Origin: Nocardiopsis sp. NRRL B-16309 | Lineage (GTDB): Bacteria > Actinomycetota > Actinomycetes > Streptosporangiales > Streptosporangiaceae | Length of the DNA stretch: 64,000 bases | NCBI RefSeq assembly: GCF_001279585.1 | Contig: NZ_LGEC01000064.1 | Span: 30,359 to 94,358, forward strand | Direction: 5' to 3' | Shown: piece after piece, positions 52,494 to 60,594 of the stretch | How the letters are laid out: the number at the start of each line of letters is the position of its first letter | Numbering within the stretch: the first letter of the stretch is position 1 | Notes under the pieces: generated by a model | Databases searched by the model: none | What the model was told of the DNA's origin: nothing | Seen by the model: only the letters and a program-made list of their open reading frames with translations | Position numbers and translations under genes: made by a program

Positions 52494-53064
52494 CAAGGCG
52501 ACCCCCGTCCTGTGGGCCGAGGCTGACGGGGCGGCGTTGGGGCCGCTCCGCGCCGACCTGGCCCGAGAGTACTGGCGCTGGGAGAACGACCCCCGCGCGG
52601 TCCTGGGGTACGGGCGCCAAGTTCCCGAGAGCCCGGAATCACGAGCGGAAGGACTGGAACACCAACTGCGCGGTGCACCCGACCAGGCTCGGTTCACCGT
52701 CTACGAACTGCGCGACGGTGAACCCAGGCCGGCAGGGTTGGCGAGTCTGCTCATTGATCACCAAGTGCGCACGGCCGAGTTCATTCTTGTCATCGCACCC
52801 GAGGCCAAGGGGAAGGGGATCGGTACCGTCGCGACACGGTTGACCCTTGACTACGCCTTCCACATCACGGGGTTGGAAATGGTGTGGCTCAAAGTGTTGG
52901 AGCCGAACGAGGCCGGACGTCGGGCGTACGCCAAGGCGGGGTTTCAAGAGGTCGGGGTACTGCGCGGCGCAGGACAGTGGCAGGGGCGCCGCTGTGGTGA
53001 GGTCGTCATGGACGCCCTTCCCACGGACTTCACCGGGGTCTCGGCCTTCGCAGCCGAGGGCTGA
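52486..53064 (+). CDS. GNAT acetyltransferase of the lasso cluster
   Basis: A 192-residue N-acetyltransferase. It has WRWENDPRAVLGYGRQVPES early on, the acetyl-CoA loop APEAKGKGIGTVATRLTLDY and NEAGRRAYAKAGFQEVG. In albusnodin clusters such an enzyme acetylates a lysine of the lasso core, and the conserved pairing with this cyclase type suggests the same here (Lys11 or Lys14). ATG 52486 overlaps the B gene by 8 bp, so it is part of the operon. It might instead confer self-resistance. Confidence 0.87.
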   Translation: MSDKATPVLWAEADGAALGPLRADLAREYWRWENDPRAVLGYGRQVPESPESRAEGLEHQLRGAPDQARFTVYELRDGEPRPAGLASLLIDHQVRTAEFILVIAPEAKGKGIGTVATRLTLDYAFHITGLEMVWLKVLEPNEAGRRAYAKAGFQEVGVLRGAGQWQGRRCGEVVMDALPTDFTGVSAFAAEG

Positions 53065-53082
53065 TGACCGGGAGACGGCAGG

Positions 53083-53160
53083 CGGACAGCCCCGGGGCAC
53101 CCGTTCTCCCACGAGAGCGCCGACGGGTGGGACGCCTTCCTGGAGACCGCCCGCCTCTGA
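53083..53160 (+). pseudogene. DUF397 gene relic, copy B
   Basis: Frame ending TGA 53158-53160 encodes RTAPGHPFSHESADGWDAFL, ETARL, the last 25 residues of a DUF397 protein. It starts directly after the GNAT gene. Unlike copy A it keeps its stop codon. Its 3' end is the right copy of the 78-bp direct repeat. Confidence 0.65.
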
Positions 53161-53195
53161 CGAGCGTCGGGGCCCCGCCGATCACGGCGGGGCCC
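53118..53195 (+). repeat. 78-bp direct repeat, right copy
   Basis: Partner of 48381-48458. It includes the end of DUF397 relic B and the terminator hairpin at 53170-53195. Confidence 0.85.
53170..53195 (+). terminator. Terminator at the end of the lasso operon
   Basis: GGGCCCCGCCG-ATCA-CGGCGGGGCCC, a perfect 11-bp stem with a 4-base loop. The same hairpin, slightly changed, is at 48432-48459. Confidence 0.85.
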
Positions 53196-53210
53196 ACGTT
53201 TGGCTCCCGG

Positions 53211-53573
53211 TCAGCTCCGGGCGGGGCGCAGGCGGTCGTCGGCGGGCACGTCCAGCTCCCACACGTGACCGAAGTCGGCCTCCTCGTACCCGAAGTCGAC
53301 GTTGGCGACGCGCACCCGGGCGGGGCCGACCTCCACGATCTGCACGCTCACCGGCTCCTCCCGCTCGGGCAGGGTGAGCAGCCAGCGGTCGGCCAGGTAC
53401 GACAGCCCGACCGAGTCCAGCGCCGCGCGCGCGTCGTCGGCGTCACCGGGCTCGGCCAGCGCGTGGCCGACGAGCGTGACGGGCACGCACAGCCCGTCCT
53501 CGGCGGGTGCGAGGTAGCCGAGGATCTCACCGTCCTCGTCGCGGTGATGGGGCTCCCAGTGGGCGGGGATCAT
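53211..53573 (-). CDS. Conserved hypothetical protein
   Basis: A 120-residue protein, not assigned to a named family. It starts MIPAHWEPHHRDEDGEILGY, contains ALDSVGLSYLADRWLLTLP and ends in a run of short beta-like segments (EEPVSVQIVEVGPARVRVAN). Similar proteins of about this size occur in actinomycetes without a known role. ATG 53573 is the natural start. Codon use is normal for the chromosome, so it lies outside the lasso island. Confidence 0.75.
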   Translation of the reverse strand: MIPAHWEPHHRDEDGEILGYLAPAEDGLCVPVTLVGHALAEPGDADDARAALDSVGLSYLADRWLLTLPEREEPVSVQIVEVGPARVRVANVDFGYEEADFGHVWELDVPADDRLRPARS

Positions 53574-53839
53574 GGCGTCGACTCCTGTCCGGTACGTCGG
53601 CCGCCCGTCGGTACGGCGGCCGTCCGCCGACTCTAGGTCGGCGCCGGGTGGTGCCCGCAACCGGTTTTCCCCGCCCCTCGCCCTCCGCCTCCTCACTGAT
53701 CGACCCGGCGTCGCCGGGCAGGACGCTCAGAGGCCGGCCTCGGTGTCGGCGCCCGGGCAGTCCTCGTCGTGTTCGGTGGCGTCACTCACACCGGGGCGGG
53801 CGGTGAACGGATGTGGGGCGCCCGCCTATCCTCGAAAGG

Positions 53840-54685
53840 GTGAGTAGCACGCTCGACACCGACGAACCGGTGGCCTGGGCCGCGCGGATCCAGGCGGTCC
53901 TCGGGGCCGGTCCCGTGGCCGTCCTGACCGGGGCCGGGGTGTCCACCGACTCCGGCATCCCCGACTACCGGGGGCCGGACTCCCCGCCGCGCACACCGAT
54001 GACCTACCAGCAGTTCACCGGCGACGCCGCCTTCCGCCGCCACTACTGGGCGCGCAACCACGTGGGCTGGCACCACATGCACCGCACCCATCCCAACGAC
54101 GGGCACCGCGCGCTGGCCGACCTGGAGCGGGCGGGTGTGGTGGGCGGCGTCATCACCCAGAACGTCGACACCCTGCACGGCGCGGCGGGCAGCAGGCGCG
54201 TCATCGACCTGCACGGCCGCTACGACCGCGTGGCGTGCCTGTCCTGCCCGGCGCGGGTCACCCGTGCCCGTCTGCACGAACGCCTGACCCATCTCAACCC
54301 CGGCTTCACCGACGGGGTCGCCGACGTGGAGGTCGCCCCCGACGCCGACGCCGTCCTGGCCTCGACGGAGGGCTTCCGGGTGGCCGACTGCGAGTCGTGC
54401 GGCGGCGTGCTCAAGCCCGACATCGTCTACTTCGGTGAGAACGTGCCCAAGGCGCGGGTGCTGGAGGCCTACCGCATGGTCGACGACGCCGAGGCCCTGC
54501 TCGTGGCGGGCTCCTCGTTGACCGTGCTGTCGGGTCGGCGGTTCGTCAAGCGCGCGGCCGAGCAGGGCAAGCCGGTCGTGATCGTCAACCGGGGCGCGAC
54601 CCGCGCCGACCACCTCGCGGCGCTGACGGTGCACGCGGGCTGTACGCCGGTCCTGCGGGCGCTGGCCGAGTCCTACGCCCCCTGA
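53840..54685 (+). CDS. Sir2-family NAD-dependent protein deacylase
   Basis: A 281-residue sirtuin that removes acyl groups from lysines using NAD. NAD-binding GAGVSTDSGIPDYRG (31-45), QNVD (107-110) and catalytic His125 in HGRYDR are intact. The zinc ribbon is Cys133-x2-Cys136 with Cys184-x2-Cys187; the 47-residue gap between pairs is longer than usual. VYFGENVP and GSSLTV complete the fold. GTG 53840 is preferred over in-frame ATG 53813. Confidence 0.93.
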   Translation: MSSTLDTDEPVAWAARIQAVLGAGPVAVLTGAGVSTDSGIPDYRGPDSPPRTPMTYQQFTGDAAFRRHYWARNHVGWHHMHRTHPNDGHRALADLERAGVVGGVITQNVDTLHGAAGSRRVIDLHGRYDRVACLSCPARVTRARLHERLTHLNPGFTDGVADVEVAPDADAVLASTEGFRVADCESCGGVLKPDIVYFGENVPKARVLEAYRMVDDAEALLVAGSSLTVLSGRRFVKRAAEQGKPVVIVNRGATRADHLAALTVHAGCTPVLRALAESYAP

Positions 54686-54721
54686 CCCGGATCGCCCGAG
54701 CACGCCACTCGGCCCCGCAGG

Positions 54722-57130
54722 TCAGATGGCCTCGCGTCGCTGCAGGTAGACGAACGACCCCCAGCCGGGCAGTACCGGGAGCCAGAAGGTCAGCAGCCGG
54801 AACAGCAGCACCGCGGGCAGCGCGACCGCGGCGGGCACTCCGGCCACGGCGGTCAGCCCGCCGATGAGCGCGGCCTCCACCGCGCCCAGACCGCCGGGCG
54901 TCGGCGCCGCCGATCCGATGGCGTTGCCCGCCAGGAACACCACCGCGACCGCCACCAGGCTCACCTGGGTGCCGGGATCGGTGAAGGCCAGCACCGAGAA
55001 GTGCAGGCAGAGCACGAACGCCACCGTCAGCAGCAGCGTGCCGCCCAGGCCCAGTCCCAGGCTGGCCGGCCGCTGGAGGGTGTCCATCAACCGGGGCAGC
55101 ACACCGCGCAGGTAGGGGCGCAGCCGGTCGGCGAAGGCCCGGCGCAGGCGCGGCACCAGGACGACCACGGCGACCGCGGCCGTTCCCACGATGCTGATCA
55201 CCACGACCGTGGGCGAGGGCGTGAACCCCGTCCAGTACGAGGTACCGGTCAGATAGGCGCACACGAGCAGCAGCGGGACGTGGACCATGAACCCGACCAG
55301 CTGGGACAGGCCCACCGCCGACAGGGCCAGGGACGTGGGCGCGCCCGCCTTGACCGCGAAACGGGCGTTGATGGCGATCTGGCCCAGACCCGCCGGTGCG
55401 GCGATGCGCACGAACGAGGCGGCGTACTGCACCGCGACCGTCCGCCACCACGGCAGGGGAACGGGCACGAAGCCGATGAGGATCATGGCCGCCCCGAACA
55501 TGCACGCGGTGGCCATGGCCAGGGCTGCGACCGCCCACATCGGGTCGGCCTCGCCGATGGTCGTCAGGTCCACGCCGGCCAGCTGGTAGGCCAGGATCAG
55601 ACCGACGACGGTGGCGGCGATGACGCTGACGACGGTGCGCGGCCGCATCCGCTCCAGGCGGGCGGGGGACGCGGGGGCCTCCGGGGCGATCCGGGCGATC
55701 TGGTCCCCGACCTCCGACAGGAGCCGGCGGTCGCGGCGCAGGCCGCGACGGGTCCGGGAGGGCAGTCCGGCGGGCTGGAGGAAGGGCAGGACGGCGGCGG
55801 TGGCGGCCACGCCCAGGGCGCGCACGGCGGAGTCGACGGCCCGTTCGGCCCCCACCCGCATCGCCAGGAGCGTGATCAGGGCGGCGTTGTCCAGGGACGC
55901 CTTGAGCGGGGGCGCGGCCACCGCGCCCCGGTCGACGCCGGTGAGGACGACGTGGTGCGGGTCCTCGCGCAGGACACCGACCGTGGCGCCGGTGAGGTTG
56001 CCGTGCGCGAGGCGCCGCCGGTGCAGGGCGTCCACGTTCTGCCACACCAGGTCGATGAGGTCGTCGGTGATCTCGTCGTCGGCCAGGGCGTCGAGGGTAC
56101 GGGTGTCGGGCAGTTCGCGGGCCACGATCACCGTGCCGGGCCCGACCTCGCCGATCGCCAGCACGCGCGGGACGGTGACGCCCGCCTCGCGGGCGCTGAA
56201 GCTCATCAGCGCGGCGTGCTCGGCCCGGCGGCGGACACCGTAGAGCATCCGGGGCGCGACCGGCCCCCGCAGCAGGAGCAGGTCGCGCAGCCGGCGCCAG
56301 AACCCGGCGGTGTTCTCGGAGCTGAGCAGTGACAGCTCCGCTCGGGCGCCGTCGTCGAGGTCGGCGAGGAAGCGCGGGTTGCCCTCCTCGTCGGTGCCCG
56401 CGCCGGTGATGGCGGTGACGGTCAGTCCGAACCGGTGGAGTTCGGCGTGCAGGCGCGCGTCGACGGGTTCCAGGGGCTGGGCCCCAACCGCGTAGCGGGC
56501 CAGGGCGGCGCAGACGATGCCGACCAGCACGGTCAGCAGGAGGGCGGACGCGCTGCTCACGCCCGCGAGCAGGGCGCACAGGGCGCTCGCGGTGGTGCCG
56601 TACCAGAGCAGTGAGCGCACGCGCGGCGTGCCGGTGGGCATGGTGAGGGCGAAGGCGATGGCGGCGGCCACGTACCCGAGGGTGGCGCTGGTGAACACCT
56701 CGGCGGGCACGCCGTTCAGGGCGTCGCCGGGCACGTCCGGCACGGTGGAGTGGTCGCGGCCGACCAGGGTGCTCAGGGCGGCGTTGATGAGGGAGGCCAG
56801 GGCGTAGGCCGCGACCGCGGCGGTCATGACGCGGGCGAGGCCGCGCAGGTCGCCGTCGATGAGCGTGCGCAGGACGGTGTAGGAGGCCAGGACGAGCAGC
56901 AGGAGGTTGGCGGCCACCGCCACCAGGAGGAGCAGCCCGATGGGCAGGATCGCGCTCAGCAGTCCCGGTCCGGGCATCTGGTCGCCGTCGGTCACCACAC
57001 GCACGGCGAGGAGGATCACCGCGACCGCGACCAGGCCCGCGGTCCCGACGAGGAGGTCGACGGGGCTGCGCGGGGTCTTCGTGGCGCGGGGGCCCGGGTC
57101 GGGCGCCTGCGGGTCGGTTCGGGTCGTCAC
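54722..57130 (-). CDS. Kinase-like/MprF-type lysylphosphatidylglycerol synthase TM protein
   Basis: An 802-residue membrane protein in three parts: an N-terminal six- or seven-helix block (residues 30-250), a cytoplasmic kinase-like domain (270-500: ELSLLSSENTAGFWRRLRDL, LHRRRLAHGNLTGATVGVL, VVLTGVDRGAV) and a C-terminal LPG-synthase/YbhN-type membrane domain (540-800) with GSAAPTPGGLGAVEAALIGG. MprF-type domains flip or make aminoacylated lipids. The kinase-like loop has His-Gly-Asn in place of His-x-Asp, so it may bind ligand rather than phosphorylate. GTG 57130 start. Confidence 0.87.
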   Translation of the reverse strand: MTTRTDPQAPDPGPRATKTPRSPVDLLVGTAGLVAVAVILLAVRVVTDGDQMPGPGLLSAILPIGLLLLVAVAANLLLLVLASYTVLRTLIDGDLRGLARVMTAAVAAYALASLINAALSTLVGRDHSTVPDVPGDALNGVPAEVFTSATLGYVAAAIAFALTMPTGTPRVRSLLWYGTTASALCALLAGVSSASALLLTVLVGIVCAALARYAVGAQPLEPVDARLHAELHRFGLTVTAITGAGTDEEGNPRFLADLDDGARAELSLLSSENTAGFWRRLRDLLLLRGPVAPRMLYGVRRRAEHAALMSFSAREAGVTVPRVLAIGEVGPGTVIVARELPDTRTLDALADDEITDDLIDLVWQNVDALHRRRLAHGNLTGATVGVLREDPHHVVLTGVDRGAVAAPPLKASLDNAALITLLAMRVGAERAVDSAVRALGVAATAAVLPFLQPAGLPSRTRRGLRRDRRLLSEVGDQIARIAPEAPASPARLERMRPRTVVSVIAATVVGLILAYQLAGVDLTTIGEADPMWAVAALAMATACMFGAAMILIGFVPVPLPWWRTVAVQYAASFVRIAAPAGLGQIAINARFAVKAGAPTSLALSAVGLSQLVGFMVHVPLLLVCAYLTGTSYWTGFTPSPTVVVISIVGTAAVAVVVLVPRLRRAFADRLRPYLRGVLPRLMDTLQRPASLGLGLGGTLLLTVAFVLCLHFSVLAFTDPGTQVSLVAVAVVFLAGNAIGSAAPTPGGLGAVEAALIGGLTAVAGVPAAVALPAVLLFRLLTFWLPVLPGWGSFVYLQRREAI

Positions 57131-57394
57131 GCTCCCAGACTGCCCGAACGGCGGGGCACCCGGCGTGAGGGTCAAGGGCGTTTCATCCGTTATGCACGTT
57201 TTGGGACAGCAGTGTGACCACCCCGTGCCCGGAGTCGGCGGGGCGAGCCCGCGCGTCGCCCGGCGACCGGGTCCATGTCGGACGCCTCCGGGCGCGGGGT
57301 GCTCACCGCACACGGGGCACGGCCGAGGCGGGCGCCCGGCAGGACACGTCAGAGGTTCGAGTCCGGTGGAACGTCTCCCGGCCGGGGACCCGCG

Positions 57395-57489
57395 GGGCGC
57401 CTCCGGGGCGGCGTCCGGCGGGCGCCTCCGGGGCGGCGTCCGGCGGGCGCCTCCGGGGCGGCGTCCGGCGGGCGCCTCCGGGGCGGGCG
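57395..57489. repeat. 25-bp tandem repeat, nearly four copies
   Basis: The unit GGGCGCCTCCGGGGCGGCGT followed by CCGGC repeats at 57395, 57420 and 57445 exactly, with a partial fourth copy from 57470 that runs into the terminator of the rpmF operon. Confidence 0.95.
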
Positions 57490-57508
57490 TCCCGTGGGAC
57501 GCCCGCCC
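57481..57508 (-). terminator. Terminator of the rpmG-rpmE2-rpmF operon
   Basis: GGGCGGGCGTCCC-GT-GGGACGCCCGCCC, a perfect 13-bp inverted repeat ending 6 bp beyond the rpmF stop codon. Confidence 0.85.
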
Positions 57509-57514
57509 GGTGCC

Positions 57515-57685
57515 TCACTCGGGGAGGGGCAGCAGCCCGCGCCGGTAGGCGGCGACGAGGTTGCGCGGCACGCGGTACTCGCGCCCGCCCACGTGGAGGG
57601 TGACCAGGTCGGGGGTGCTGGCCTTCCACTGGGAGCGGCGGGTGCGGGTGTTGGACCGCGACATCTTGCGTTTGGGTACGGCCAT
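57515..57685 (-). CDS. rpmF: 50S ribosomal protein bL32, zinc-free form
   Basis: A 56-residue ribosomal protein: MAVPKRKMSRSNTRTRRSQW is diagnostic for bL32. The usual zinc ribbon is absent, since the chain has no cysteine. It is the last gene of a Zur-controlled set of cysteine-free paralogues, which replace zinc-binding versions during zinc starvation and free the metal. ATG 57685. Confidence 0.95.
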   Translation of the reverse strand: MAVPKRKMSRSNTRTRRSQWKASTPDLVTLHVGGREYRVPRNLVAAYRRGLLPLPE

Positions 57686-57778
57686 CGGCCCTGTCCTTGT
57701 CGTTCTCGGTGGTGGTCGTTCCGGCTGCGCTCGCGCGCGGCCGCACGGCGGCGCGGCGGGGCGCCCCGCCGCGCACGG

Positions 57779-58027
57779 TCAGCGCTTTCGCTGGTAGCGG
57801 CGCTGGAAGCGCTCCACCCGGCCTGCGGTGTCCACCACGCGGGCGGTCCCGGTGTAGAAGGGGTGGCTGGCGCTGGAGATCTCCACGTCGATGACGGGGT
57901 AGGTCCGGCCGTCGGTCCACTCCACGGTCTTCTCGCTGGTGGCGGTGGACCGGGTGAGGAACGCGAAGTCGGCCGCGCGGTCGCGGAAGACGATCGGCCG
58001 GTAGTCGGGGTGGATGCCTGGCTTCAT
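57779..58027 (-). CDS. rpmE2: 50S ribosomal protein bL31 type B, zinc-free form
   Basis: An 82-residue type B bL31: MKPGIHPDYRPIVFRDRAAD, then SSASHPFYTGTARVVDTAGR. The CxxC zinc ligands of type A bL31 are absent. YtiA/L31-B proteins displace the zinc form from ribosomes when zinc is scarce. It lies 20 bp after the rpmG stop and is preceded by GGAGGCACCC. Confidence 0.97.
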   Translation of the reverse strand: MKPGIHPDYRPIVFRDRAADFAFLTRSTATSEKTVEWTDGRTYPVIDVEISSASHPFYTGTARVVDTAGRVERFQRRYQRKR

Positions 58028-58047
58028 GGGTGCCTCCTGGTGGCGGG

Positions 58048-58212
58048 TCAGCGTTCCTCGCGGAACTCGACGTGGCGGCGGGCCCTGGGGTCGTACTTCT
58101 TGAGGACGAGCCGGTCGGGCGTGTTGCGCCGGTTCTTACGGGTCACGTAGGTGTAGCCGGTTCCTGCGGTGGACTTGAGCTTGATGATCGGGCGGACCTC
58201 GTTGCGCGCCAT
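58048..58212 (-). CDS. rpmG: 50S ribosomal protein bL33, zinc-free form
   Basis: A 54-residue bL33: MARNEVRPIIKLKSTAGTGY, RKNRRNTPDRLVLKKYDPRA. The four cysteines of the zinc-binding form are replaced, so it is a C-minus paralogue. First gene of the operon; GAGGAGG precedes its ATG 58212 and the Zur box lies 36 bp further upstream. Confidence 0.97.
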   Translation of the reverse strand: MARNEVRPIIKLKSTAGTGYTYVTRKNRRNTPDRLVLKKYDPRARRHVEFREER

Positions 58213-58247
58213 GGGTGCCTCCTCTGGGGTCGCAGACGATACAAGTC

Positions 58248-58266
58248 AATGATAACCGTTTTCATT
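58248..58266. promoter_or_regulatory. Zur box of the zinc-free ribosomal protein operon
   Basis: AATGATAACCGTTTTCATT, a nine-base dyad around a central C with one mismatched pair. It matches the box at 23180 and the known Zur operator form for actinobacterial C-minus ribosomal genes. PhoX lies on the other side, 124 bp away. Confidence 0.88.
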
Positions 58267-58389
58267 CCCCCCTTGGACGACACTCGAAACCGGAGCACAA
58301 TGTCCGACATTGACTACTCAGTGTGATGAAATCTCCCCAGACCGCTCTCGATCGCGGACCGACGCGGCACCGCCCAGGCGAGGAGAGAC

Positions 58390-60180
58390 ATGGCGCACCA
58401 CCACGACCACGCGAGCCCCACCCGGCGCAGCGCCCTGCTCACCACCGCCGGGCTGGGCGCGCTGGGGGCGTCCGCCCTCGTCTGCGGGCCGCCCGCCCTC
58501 GCCGCTGCGCACCCCGCACCCTCCGCCGCGCCCACCGGATCCCGGCTCTCCTTCGCCCCCGTTCCCATCGCCCGCAAGGACGAGGTCACCGTTCCCGAGG
58601 GCTACACCGTCCGCGTCCTGGCACCCTGGGGCGCGCCGATCGGCCCGCGCGGACCCCGCTGGCGGCCCGACGCCTCCGACACCGCCGCCGCGGCCCTGCG
58701 TCAGGTCGGCACCGGGCACGGCGGCGTGGAGTACCTGCCGCTGGGCCCCGGCCACGACGGGAACCGGCGCGGCCTGCTCGTGCTGACCCACGCCACCGCC
58801 GATCCCGTGCTGCTGCACGCCGACGGGGGCCGGTCCGCCACCGCCGCGCACGCCGCCAAGGAGATGGCCTCCCTCGGGGTGACGGTGCTGCGGATCGAAC
58901 TGCGCGACGGCCGCTGGCGCGTGCTGGCCGACGGACTCAACCGCCGCCTGACGCCCTCCTCCCCCGTCGCCTTCTCCGGCCCGCTGGACGGGCACTCCGC
59001 ACTGGACACCGGGGCGGAGGCACTCGGCCTCCTCGGCGGCTTCGCCCACGCCGCCACCCCCTGGGGTACCTTCCTGAACGGGGAGGACACCCTCGCCGAC
59101 GCCTTCGGCACCGACGACCGGCGCTGGCGGCCCACCCCCGAGCAGGAGCGCTACGGCCTCACCGCCGACACCCCGGACTACGGCTGGCACGCCCACCACC
59201 CGCGCTTCGACCTCGCCGAGGCCCCGCGGGAGGTCCACCGCTTCGGCTGGACCGTGGAGGTCGACCCGTTCGCGCCGAACGCCGCACCCGTCAAGCGCAC
59301 CGCGCTCGGGCGCCTGGCCGCCCGGGGCGCCGCGGTGGCCGAGTCGCGCGGATACGCGGTGGTCTACCTCAGCGACGACGCCCATCTGTACAAGTTCGTC
59401 ACCGCCCGCCCCTGGCGCGACATCCGCAACGCCACCACCAGCCCGCTCGACGAGGGGACCCTCCACGCGGCACGGCTGGACACCGACGGAACCGGAGCCT
59501 GGATCCCGCTCGTCCACGGCCGCGAGGGCCTGCGCACCGGCTTCCGGGACCAGGCCGACGTCCTGCTGCGGGCTCGCGAGGCCGCCGACGCCGTGGGCGC
59601 CACCGCCCTGCGCGAGCCAGGGCAGCCCGCCGTCCATCCGGTGACCGGCACGGTCTACTGCCCGGAGAGCGCGGGACCGGGCGGCGGCCGGGTGCTGGCC
59701 TGGACCGAGGGCTCGGGCGACCACGGGGCGGCCGTGATGAGCTGGCGCGAGTTCGCCCGCCCGGAGCCGGGCCCGGGCACGGACCCCGCCGGAACCGTGT
59801 TCGGCGCCCCCGGCGGCGTGCACTGCGGTGTCGACGGGCGGCTGTGGATCACCACCGACGTACCGGCCGTGGCCGAGCCGGAGCGCCGCGTCCGACTGGG
59901 CAACAGCGCCCTGCTGTGCGCCGATCCCGAGACGGGCGAGGTCCGCCGCTTCCTCACCGGGCCGCCCGGATGCGCGATCTCGGGGGTGAGCTCCACCCCC
60001 GACCAGGGCACGCTGTTCGTCACGGTGCACGGGCCCGGTTCCGCCGGGGAGGGGGACGACGGTCCCACCGCGCAGGATCCCCGGGCGGTCAGCAACTGGC
60101 CCGGCTTCGACCCGCGGGGGCGCCCCCGCTCCGCCGTGGTCGTCGTCAGCCGCCGCGACGGCGGCCGGGTCGGCACCTGA
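58390..60180 (+). CDS. PhoX-family (DUF839) secreted phosphatase
   Basis: A 596-residue exported protein. The twin-arginine signal SPTRRSALLTTAGLGALGAS (9-28) directs Tat export, normal for PhoX, which is loaded with iron and calcium in the cytoplasm. Blade motifs GGVEYLPLG, GTFLNGEDT, LSDDAHLYKFVT and FGAPGGVHCGVDGRLWITTD are typical of the DUF839 beta-propeller. It should release phosphate from organic esters outside the cell. No PHO box was recognised. ATG 58390 follows GGAGAG. Confidence 0.92.
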   Translation: MAHHHDHASPTRRSALLTTAGLGALGASALVCGPPALAAAHPAPSAAPTGSRLSFAPVPIARKDEVTVPEGYTVRVLAPWGAPIGPRGPRWRPDASDTAAAALRQVGTGHGGVEYLPLGPGHDGNRRGLLVLTHATADPVLLHADGGRSATAAHAAKEMASLGVTVLRIELRDGRWRVLADGLNRRLTPSSPVAFSGPLDGHSALDTGAEALGLLGGFAHAATPWGTFLNGEDTLADAFGTDDRRWRPTPEQERYGLTADTPDYGWHAHHPRFDLAEAPREVHRFGWTVEVDPFAPNAAPVKRTALGRLAARGAAVAESRGYAVVYLSDDAHLYKFVTARPWRDIRNATTSPLDEGTLHAARLDTDGTGAWIPLVHGREGLRTGFRDQADVLLRAREAADAVGATALREPGQPAVHPVTGTVYCPESAGPGGGRVLAWTEGSGDHGAAVMSWREFARPEPGPGTDPAGTVFGAPGGVHCGVDGRLWITTDVPAVAEPERRVRLGNSALLCADPETGEVRRFLTGPPGCAISGVSSTPDQGTLFVTVHGPGSAGEGDDGPTAQDPRAVSNWPGFDPRGRPRSAVVVVSRRDGGRVGT

Positions 60181-60594
60181 CCGAGTCACGGACTCCCCGC
60201 CCCACGAGCGCCGGGGCCCGCGCACGGAACCGACCGGCACGGGCCCCGTGCCATCTCCCACGTCCGACCACGGACGCGATCCCTCCGCCCGCGCCACGCG
60301 GACCGCGCCCCCGGCCCCGCTCCACACCCCCACACCCGATCACAGACGCGCCCCCTCCGCCCGAGCCACCCTCGCCCGAACCACGAGCTACGCGGACCGC
60401 GCCCGAGCACCGCGCACCGAACCACGCGGGCCCCGGCGCCCGACGCCCCGTCCGCCTCACCCCTACCGCCACGCCCCGCACGGCGCCGGGTGTCCCCCCA
60501 CGCGCGGAAGCCCCCATCCCCCGAGAACACACGCAACCCTCCCGGCACCACCCGCGTCTGATCGGTCATCGACCGCGCGACGAAGGAGTCCCCC
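60181..60594. other. Intergenic region, no gene seen
   Basis: 414 bp of strongly strand-asymmetric DNA: the + strand is C-rich (runs of CGCCCC and ACCACG). The last 60 bp before the HSP90-family gene probably hold its promoter. No ORF with a ribosome site. Confidence 0.5.

Larger units (their letters stand above)
57131..57514. other. Intergenic region with tandem repeat and terminator
   Basis: 384 bp between the MprF-type gene start and the rpmF stop. Apart from the 25-bp tandem repeat and the hairpin listed separately, I see no gene; the segment by 57140-57220 probably holds the promoter of the membrane protein gene. Confidence 0.5.

Noticed and set aside
46990..53210. Insertion sequence or integrative element around the lasso genes
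   Set aside because: No transposase, integrase, terminal inverted repeats or tRNA attachment site is visible; the flanking repeats are DUF397-derived and imperfect.
57353..57366. GGTTCGAGTCCGG, resembling a tRNA T-loop
   Set aside because: The flanking bases do not pair as a T-stem and no D- or anticodon arm is present at the right distance.
57395..57489. Possible CRISPR array
   Set aside because: The 25-bp units are contiguous, without unique spacers, and there are no cas genes.
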